From Aspidapion aeneum (Eukaryota > Arthropoda > Insecta > Coleoptera > Brentidae), in assembly GCA_963576565.1 (NCBI GenBank), contig OY755047.1, positions 20,715,171 through 20,779,170 of the forward strand: 64,000 nt of DNA. Reading direction: 5' to 3'. Below are positions 55,150 to 64,000 of the stretch, piece after piece. Position 1 is the stretch's first letter; every line of letters begins with the position of its first letter. The notes under the pieces were generated by a model. It made no database searches, had not been told where the DNA came from, and saw nothing but the letters and a program-made list of their open reading frames with translations. The position numbers and the translations under genes were made by a program.

Positions 55150-55665
55150 TTTCCTAATTTTTTTGGAAAGGTTTGAACACCTTGCGAGGCGCAATAGCCG
55201 TCTTATAGGGTTTTCTTAAAGTCCACCTCGTCCGAGGGGTTTTCGTCCACGTTCTGCAGAAGGTGTTGGGCACTGGAATATGATTTGTCACCTTCGCTAT
55301 ACATAATCTGTAAGTGGGTTCATCTCTGTAAATTACCATTCTGTGTAGGTGTTTCCTCAGTGCACAGAGGTATATGAATCCTGTGACGTGTCTGATTTTG
55401 TTTCTTATTATGTTTAAGGAGGTCCCAGTAAGGACACTTATTGTAAAGCATGCTCTACGATGAGTGTCCTTAAGTTGGTTTCAATGTTGTTCATTTATTC
55501 AAGGTTTTTAGATCATCTTCTTCTTAGAGAATCTGCATATTTATTGCCTGATAAATTCGAGGCCTCAGCAACCACTTAATCGTAACCTTCCTGTGTTTTG
55601 TCAGGGTTACAAGAGACTAAAGGCAGTTTCAATGACTGCTTGACTATCTGAGAAGATTAAGTAGG
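55150..55665 (-). pseudogene. Non-LTR retrotransposon RNase H and C-terminal tail
   Basis: The minus strand reads FSDSQAVIETAFSL (the second catalytic region of RNase H) and then, after shifts, LRKHLHRMVIYRDEPTYRLC, the zinc-knuckle-like tail of R1/LOA-type elements. The frame is broken throughout. Confidence 0.6.
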
Positions 55666-56290
55666 GCTATCGACACGGACGCGCCACGATCTACAACTTT
55701 TCGGCTTCACAGCGAAGGCTGAATTTATTTTTACAGCTGATTGTTTATAAAAGATTAAAGTTGAAATGACGGTTCATATAAATAATTGATTTTTTTTTTA
55801 ATAAAGCCGGTTTTGAGAGTGTTTTTACTATATTTTTTTTATTATATATCATAATCCTTAATTTTCATTAGCTCGCAAAAATTAAATTTAAAGCAGAATG
55901 TTTAACACCTGCATTTTTGGATTTATAATGAACTTTATTGTAAAAAATCGTTAAATCATGAAAAAAATTTACAATACAAACAAATAAACAAATGCCATGA
56001 AAAACACAGTTGACAAAATCAAATCCATGTCAAATATAACAGTTGGCGTGCTGTGCATGGCGGGAAATTTGAATTCAAAATAAGGAATGATAAATCTTGA
56101 AGATTTTAACCTTTTAATCAACTCTCATCCTTACAAAAGTTTGGTGTCTGGAAATATTTCACTGAAATTTGGTGAAAATCTATACGGCCATTTTGAAAAT
56201 ATCACAAATAAACCTTCATTCGCCCATAAGACCCCATGTAAAATTCAGCCAACGATAACAGCTGATTTTTTCAGGGTCGTGGCTGGTAAT
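55666..56290 (-). mobile_element. Diverged single copy of the MITE multiplied at 4321-5930
   Basis: In reverse orientation it has GAAAAAATCAGCTGTTATCG, then a TTAAAATCTTCAAGATTTAT stretch, then the ACCGTCATTTCAACTT region, in the same order as one unit of each block at 4321-5930. It shows the undivided, unmultiplied arrangement. Confidence 0.7.
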
Positions 56291-56299
56291 TTTTTGTTT

Positions 56300-57595
56300 T
56301 TCTTGGGTTAAAATATCCTCGTATTGATATATCTAAGAGGTATACCTCTTCTCGGGTTTGCAAATACCTATGGCATGTATTTCGGACACCAATCCTCTGC
56401 CAACTAAAGTGAAAGAATTATCTTAGCTTTTTTCTATCTTTAATAATAAAAAAGTTAGCAATGGTGGACACTTAACTTGGAACACTATCTCACGCTCAAG
56501 TAGGAGGGAAGTAATATTAACCTTGCGTTACAGTCGATGTATTTTTTTATGATATTTCTTGAAAATGCGTTAAGAAAAGGTGATCGAAAATCCTAAATCT
56601 TTGCGTTATGTAATGTATGAATGTTCCCTTACTGCCATTGACTTTTAGTTATTTAAAATTCATTTCCTTTAATTTTTTTGATAAAAATTCACAAAAAAAA
56701 AATTGCTAGTTTGCTTCAGTGTTCGGCGCAAAAAATTTAATTAAATTGAACAAGAGAGTCGATTTAACTTAGGAGAATTATTTATAATCGTGCCCTGAAT
56801 CTGATATTGATAAAACTATTGGAATTTTTGTCATACATTTTTAAATTATTGAATTTTTTAATAAATTTTGGTATTTCTCCGGCTTTAAATAGATCTATCT
56901 TTATTTCTCTCATAATATAACGTATAGGTCTTTCTTTATTGATCGTGGAGCAGGCAAACTGCGCGTCATTGGCTGGGAGTTACCACACAACCGGTTCATT
57001 TTCTTGACGAACCTTGGATCAGGCCTGACACAATTTGACAATAAATCTAATTTTTTCAACCGTCAATTGTCGCACTGATCTTCTGGCCAAACACTTTTAT
57101 TTTATTTTTGGGGGCTGTTTTGTAATAAACAGCTTAAAATACAAAAATGCTAAATTGCTGCTTTTTGTAGCTAAATAATAGGAATAAGAGCTTAAAATTT
57201 ATGTTATTTAGCTAGCTAAATTTCAGCATGCTTATTGGCAAATATTTAACTTTAAAAGAGCAAGTCCTGGGTAATATTACATCAGTAGCCATTTTACCCA
57301 TAAACACCTGCTTTTAGAAAAGTTCTATAGCTAAAATAATTTCTAAACCACAGCTAGCTGTTTTACAGCAAAAACTAAGCTATGACAACATTTTCACAGC
57401 AGAGTTTTTGCTTTTAAACTATATTGTCCAGTTTGTGTTACTTGGGTGGTGTCCGCGGTTGACTTTACCTCTTTAAAGGTGCCTTTTATACTTTGTGATT
57501 TGGTTTTTATTTAAACCCTTGTTTAATTGCATGCACTTTCAACCTCTTAAGAATAAATGCAATTCCTCAGAGGTCAATGGAATACTATATTAATC
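56300..57595. other. No recognised feature
   Basis: AT-rich sequence. The 57110-57420 part has loosely repeated AGCTAAAT / GCTAAATT phrases but no clear unit. No gene. Confidence 0.4.
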
Positions 57596-57613
57596 TGATA
57601 ATCTTGAACTTAA

Positions 57614-59399
<1,786 letters not shown>

Positions 59400-59400
<1 letters not shown>

Positions 59401-59785
59401 ACCTTACAATTTAAATAATAGTCTCAAATAACGCTTAAATAAACGAGAACTCTAATTTGAATCCTGCAGCAATCATCACGTCATTTCGTAGTTTTTTTTA
59501 GAAAAGCTTTCCAATTAAATTTGATTTTAGCATCATTACTGCGAGTTTTTGACTGCAACGGATTTTTCAAAAGATAAATGGAAGGTAACATTATTTACGC
59601 TACTCCGCGCTTAACCCCGAAGGATGTGGACCAACAGCTCAAAACAGAACGCTCAAATATTGAAGAAATTAAGGAGGAATAAAAATAACCAGGAAGGGAT
59701 CCCTAGCTCAAGGCAATGGTATTGGTTATTTACCACTACGAAATGTCACTTAGTTTTTCTCCCTTTTTATAATAAAAAATACAAT
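59400..59785. other. Unassigned sequence with a 35-codon open frame
   Basis: An ATG near 59579 opens a 35-codon frame (MEGNIIYATPRLTPKDVDQQ...) with more balanced base composition than its surroundings, ending at a TAA. I know of no family match. It could be a relic of a retroelement gag or a short exon. It is given only as a candidate. Confidence 0.2.
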
Positions 59786-59885
59786 TATTTTCTGTTCTCC
59801 GAGGGCTTGAAAAAGATTCAATAGAAATCGAAACGTTGCCAAAGAAAAATTGTTTTTTCTGCCTATCCCTATACCCAATAAACCT
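59785..59885 (+). repeat. Possible Penelope-type terminal-repeat relic
   Basis: GGCTTGAAAAAGATTC is followed by AAATCGAAACGTTGCC, a small stem (GATT / AATC) placed just before GAAACGT. It has the same layout as the terminal blocks at 14427-15318. A polyadenylation-like AATAAA follows at 59877. No coding part lies nearby. Confidence 0.35.
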
Positions 59886-59889
59886 AAGT

Positions 59890-61430
59890 AAAATGACATT
59901 CCAAGGGAACGAATCCAATATAATCTATTTCTTTTCTTTCGTTTCAACTTTAGTCGCAAAATATCCCTTCGAGTTATTTGAGTCAGATACATGTATATGC
60001 AGGGCTCTTAAAGCTAGATGTTGAATCCTAAAAATACGTGTGTTAGAGTATAGACGACAGAAAATAATAAGAGATAAAAAGAGACGGACATAGACCGGGG
60101 TGCTCATATAGATTAAAAGTAGAGGGTATTGATAACGAAATCGAAATTATTTTTTTTTAAGTTTAGATACAAAAGGCTTATTTATTTGTTTTTCTTTAAA
60201 AATTTTACCCAAAGCTAACATTCTCCCAATCCTAGCCCAAGGGAGAAACGCAGCGAGTCACTTTCTTGATTGGCTTTAAAGGTTTCGGCGCCAAATTAGT
60301 TTCGCATTTTATCAGAGAGATGGCACTAGCATAATAAAAACCTTTACTTTACTACTAAGAATAAGGCATATACGTAATATTACGTATATGGAATAAGGAC
60401 ATTAGATCCCGCATTAGACACTTACCCCAGTATCTACTGAGACCTTAAAATTCAGGATTTTAGACCAGATTTAAGTATCAAGTCTATAGACTCGATACCG
60501 ACCTGTTCAAGTGTATTTTTTTAATACTCACAGGTCAAATAACTGCAAAGATTTGGTTCACCCTAATGTGCAATATGATAGTAAGCATTTCTCAGTGAGT
60601 TACATTTCATATAAATTCAAATTAACTTTAGAAATAAAGTAAAACCACATAAAAAATTTGTAACAAAATGTATTTTTTTGGAAATTTAGTCCGTGCAGTC
60701 GTAGGAATCCCGTTAAAAATGTTTTTAAATTGTAGTACCACCTCTGAGGGGCAGTTTAAAGTTCGAAAAACAATAGAAATAATCCATGATTGATAAAAAA
60801 CTTATATACAAAAATTTTCAAAGCTAAATAATACATAAATAACTTAAAACTATACCTGTAGATGCATTACCGTATTGAATACGTATCAATATTTAAATAT
60901 TGTAAAAACCAAAAGATATATTAGAATCCGTTTAACTTATCTAAAAAATTAACATGTAAAATATAGCGAACAGATGATACTGAATTACACCGTTTTTATT
61001 GGGCATCTTCTAGTGCCGTTTGGAGGTTTAAATATGGCTACCATTTTTAAACCGAAATATTATATTCTTTTTAATTACTTCTAACCTTTATGTGGAAATA
61101 CCGTAAACCGGGGTAACTTTGTGACTTGGGCATTACTTTGGGACACATTATTTTTTTTTCCACATTGTACCTTAAACAAATATTCATGCAGTAAATATGA
61201 TTTGGATCTACTACGTTTTACCTTGATGCTTGTAAATGGGTGTTTCTTTTTTTAATGATAGATTGAGGTCGTTTTATACTGTTTTCAAGAAAAAAAAATG
61301 CGGATTTTTCGCATTTTTTTTAGAAATTTCAAAATTAAGAAATTAGTAAAAACTCATACAAATTGCTATAGATAGATAACCAATCCAAACCTAACGGAAC
61401 CGAACCGAACCGTACCGCACAAGCAATCAG
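59890..61430. other. No gene recognised; one perfect palindrome
   Basis: AT-rich. CATATACGTAATATTACGTA lies at about 60366-60385 within a 24-base perfect palindrome. Nothing else can be named. Confidence 0.45.
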
Positions 61431-61456
61431 CAAGAATCGGCTGCGCCGATTCTTGG
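61431..61456. repeat. Perfect 11-bp stem hairpin
   Basis: CAAGAATCGGC, a three-base loop TGC, and the exact inverse GCCGATTCTTG. It follows a run of ACCGAACCG-type repeats. Confidence 0.65.
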
Positions 61457-61500
61457 TGAATAGTTCTAAATGAATAATTTCCTATAATTTGGGCCTTTAA

Positions 61501-61628
61501 CCCTCAGATGCACCGTAGCAAGGCTTTGCTAATCCATTCTCCATCTTTGTTTTTTGTATGTGAGCAACAAGGACTTAATCGCGATTAAACCCATGATCGC
61601 GCTTAAGTGCTTACGGTGCATCTGAGGG
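61501..61628. mobile_element. 128-bp MITE, CCCTCAGATGCACCGTA ends
   Basis: CCCTCAGATGCACCGTA at the left has its exact inverse TACGGTGCATCTGAGGG at the right. The left flank is TTAA (61497-61500) and the right is TAAG. CCC-starting ends beside TTAA suggest piggyBac-type, but the right-hand TTAA is not intact. Confidence 0.65.
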
Positions 61629-61639
61629 TAAGTCAGCGT

Positions 61640-63435
61640 AAGCAAATCGAATTGGGAAATAAAACATCTGTGGGAAGGTCAACTGTACAAATTTTCAAAG
61701 TTATGTGAAAAAACCGCAAAAAAACACAAAAAACTAGGTATGTAATTAATTTAAAATTGTTAAATTATTAATCCTAAGCAAATTTACAAATTTCTGTCGA
61801 AAATTTGACGATGCAGTGATAGAAATTGATTTTTTTCAACCAAAACAAGTCAAAGAAAATCACTATGTAAGGTTTTTAAAAAAATTATTTAAAAAAAAAC
61901 CGTATCTAAATCGACTAAAAATAGTCCAAAGAAATCGTTATATAGGGCGTTTTGACGAGCGAGGTAAAACGTAGTAGAACCTATGATCTTGTTAATTAGT
62001 ATAAAACAGGGAAAAAAATGGAATGGAAACCTCTGTGATTGGTGCAAGCAATTCAAAACCTTCCTGGAGCCTCCATTTTCCCGGATCCAACTAAATAAAA
62101 GCATCGACGTATAAAATGGTTTCAGTTTTATTTTCTGTGGTTTTCGCAACCCAGATAATCCTCGGAAAAACTCGTCCATTCAGAGTTTTACAGGCAGAGA
62201 GCGTTTCCAACCTAAAAGATTTTCAAGTGCCGTTTGCTGGAAATTTTAATTTTTTTATTTACATCCCTTAGCAGCATGACTTACACCACTTCAAATATTT
62301 TAATGAAATTTATCATACATGTCCTATGAATCAAGAGGCATTTTTTAATGTATCACTTTTTTTTAAATTTCCATCAGTGGCGTTCGTACGTAATTTGACC
62401 CGCTTATTTTGGCAGACACTGATGGCACGCTATCGATTTTTCCTGAAATAAAAATTATTTTTAAAATCCCCAATCATTTCTAACCAAAGTTGATTACTTG
62501 ATTTTTTTCAATCCGATGCACGGTTTTCGCTTAAATAAAATAAATAAAAACCGTTTTTCTGCATGATTATAACAATATAACAGAGACAAGTAGATTTAAT
62601 TTTTTTAGATGAAACCCTTGCGTCGGACTAAAAAAATTCAAGAAATCAAATTTGCTCATAATTGAATACAGATTTAAAAAGTATACTTCACTTGGTATTG
62701 TAGATATTAATAATAAATTATTTATTTTTGAAAACTTTACCACCTTGTATCTCAAAAGGTAAGAAGTTTAGCACATATGTTCATATGAAGTTTTTTCTTA
62801 AAATGGGCCCGAAAATCACCCCCATAAATATTGACATTTACTTAGGAAACACCCTGTATAAGTACATTTGATTTTTTTTTCATTTGTTACACACACACAC
62901 AATATTTGTTTATAAAATAGAAAGGAAGATGTCCCAACATTGAAGAAATAATTATTCTATTTAAAAGCCAATGACAAAAAAATTCACTGATTCTGTTTGT
63001 GTCAATTTGAGCATATTTTGAGCTATTTTACACCTATACTATTGTACTATATTATAATAACAAAACCAATAAAAACTTCCTTATGCACGATCGCCCGTTA
63101 ATAAAAGCACTCCTGCCAATACGAATACATTTTCAATCGGTTCCTGGACCATCCTAATGGTCCTTAAAGCCCAGTCCGACCTTAAGCTCAAAACGTCGTA
63201 TTTGACATTTTTGTTAAAAACCTAAAGATATTTAAATGGGATGTTCTTGATTAAATCTTTATTAAATAACCGTTTTTTTAATAAATAATAATAAAAGTTT
63301 ATACGTAAAATCCATATTTTCTAATGAACTTATGTCACTAAAATTTTAGAATCTGTTTGGTGTTTTACTCAGTTTCGTTTTAGTCCTTCCTTATAGTTTT
63401 TGACTTTTATTCTCTCAGTATTTACCTATCAATCT
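61640..63435. other. No recognised feature
   Basis: AT-rich intergenic sequence with only short frames on both strands. A short (AC)n run lies near 62890. No gene or repeat partner was found. Confidence 0.4.
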
Positions 63436-63439
63436 ATAT

Positions 63440-63915
63440 TTATCTATTTAGCCTTCTTCGATCCACCTTTGGACATTTTGTTCCATCGATTGTCTTTCTG
63501 ATATTATGACCGGCAAATTACCATTTTAATTTTGCGACTTCTCCTCTGACATTTGTTTTATTTCTTATCCGTTCATTCCTTTTTCTATCTGTTAGCTTTA
63601 CACGTAACATTTGTCTGTCCATTAATGTTTGGGGCTTTGTTACCGTATCTAAGTTTGATTTTGTAAGTGTCCAGGTCTTTAATAAAGTAAGTACAGGAAG
63701 GATACATTGATTATACACTTTCGTTTTTAGGTACCAAGGATATTTTTTATTTTTTAATATGTAGCTTAAATAACCGAATGCTGCCTGGGCCTATCTTACT
63801 CGTCTCTTGATTTCAGCTATTTGGTTTTCTTTTTTTAGTTTAATAATTTATCCCAGACATAAATATTCCCCTACTTCTATATCTGTGTTTGTTTTTATTT
63901 TAGTTTTAGTGTAGT
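63440..63915 (-). pseudogene. RTE-like retrotransposon C-terminal relic
   Basis: The minus strand reads AEIKRRVR...AAFGYLSYIL, then VYNQCILPVLTLLKTWTLTK (usual form CxLPVLTYGAETWTLTK), then DRQMLRVKLTDRKRNERIR and AKLKW. This series belongs to the end of RTE/endonuclease-reverse-transcriptase proteins, in a subfamily distinct from the other copies here. Frames are broken. Confidence 0.65.
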
Positions 63916-63930
63916 TCATACTTAAGCCTA

Positions 63931-63935
<5 letters not shown>

Positions 63936-63995
<60 letters not shown>
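63936..63995. repeat. (TA)n microsatellite at the window end
   Basis: About 30 TA units next to the 5' side of the RTE relic. Confidence 0.9.
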
Positions 63996-63997
<2 letters not shown>

Positions 63998-64000
63998 TTC

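Overview
The window looks like a piece of a large, AT-rich, repeat-swollen insect genome. A beetle is a reasonable guess, but no gene here fixes the order. Two host genes are supported. All other coding-looking material comes from transposable elements of nearly every class, often inserted into one another.

Host genes. An SLC22-type (major facilitator) organic-ion transporter lies on the plus strand in ten visible coding exons from 10958 to 26188. Splice phases join without a break from a start codon split across an intron to a stop at 26186-26188, giving about 552 residues. The exon carrying the first base of the start codon, and the promoter, were not found. Tail-to-tail with it, on the minus strand, are two exons (29482-29776 and 28902-29046) of a Bar-related homeobox gene (Bari / Drosophila CG11085-like). 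Its amino-terminal exon was not found.

Region by region. 1-10200 holds a candidate 3' LTR, foldbacks, a tandemly multiplied MITE, and a TA-flanked inverted-repeat element nested in a hAT-like MITE with its 8-bp duplication. 10200-26200 is the transporter. Its introns carry RTE non-LTR fragments, a Penelope-like element with a GIY-YIG endonuclease relic, a deleted mariner, a P-like/THAP transposase relic, non-LTR RNase H fragments, a paired MITE, and a long foldback split by a hAT element. 26200-36900 holds the homeobox gene, a collapsed mariner-type element, a second mariner and several hAT MITEs. 36900-48500 is a nest: a BEL/Pao LTR retrotransposon complex (primer site matching tRNA-Tyr, 660-bp LTRs, gag-pro-pol, a deleted tandem partner and inverted LTR pieces) lies inside the 3' UTR of a non-LTR element whose (GATTT)n tail resumes beyond it. 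49000-51600 has small relics. 51615-55130 is a tandem array with a 182-bp monomer and a 327-bp higher-order period, in which each monomer carries a hammerhead-like core motif on the minus strand. 55150-64000 has more non-LTR relics, including an RTE element cut by a solo LTR with an exact 4-bp target duplication, plus (TA)n tracts.

The most interesting signals are the array with hammerhead-like motifs and its link to Penelope-type repeats, the palindromic BEL complex whose coding frames break only at two homopolymers, and several nested insertions that can be undone to the base by their target duplications. The elements do not appear to work together. They are layers of insertion around two ordinary host genes.
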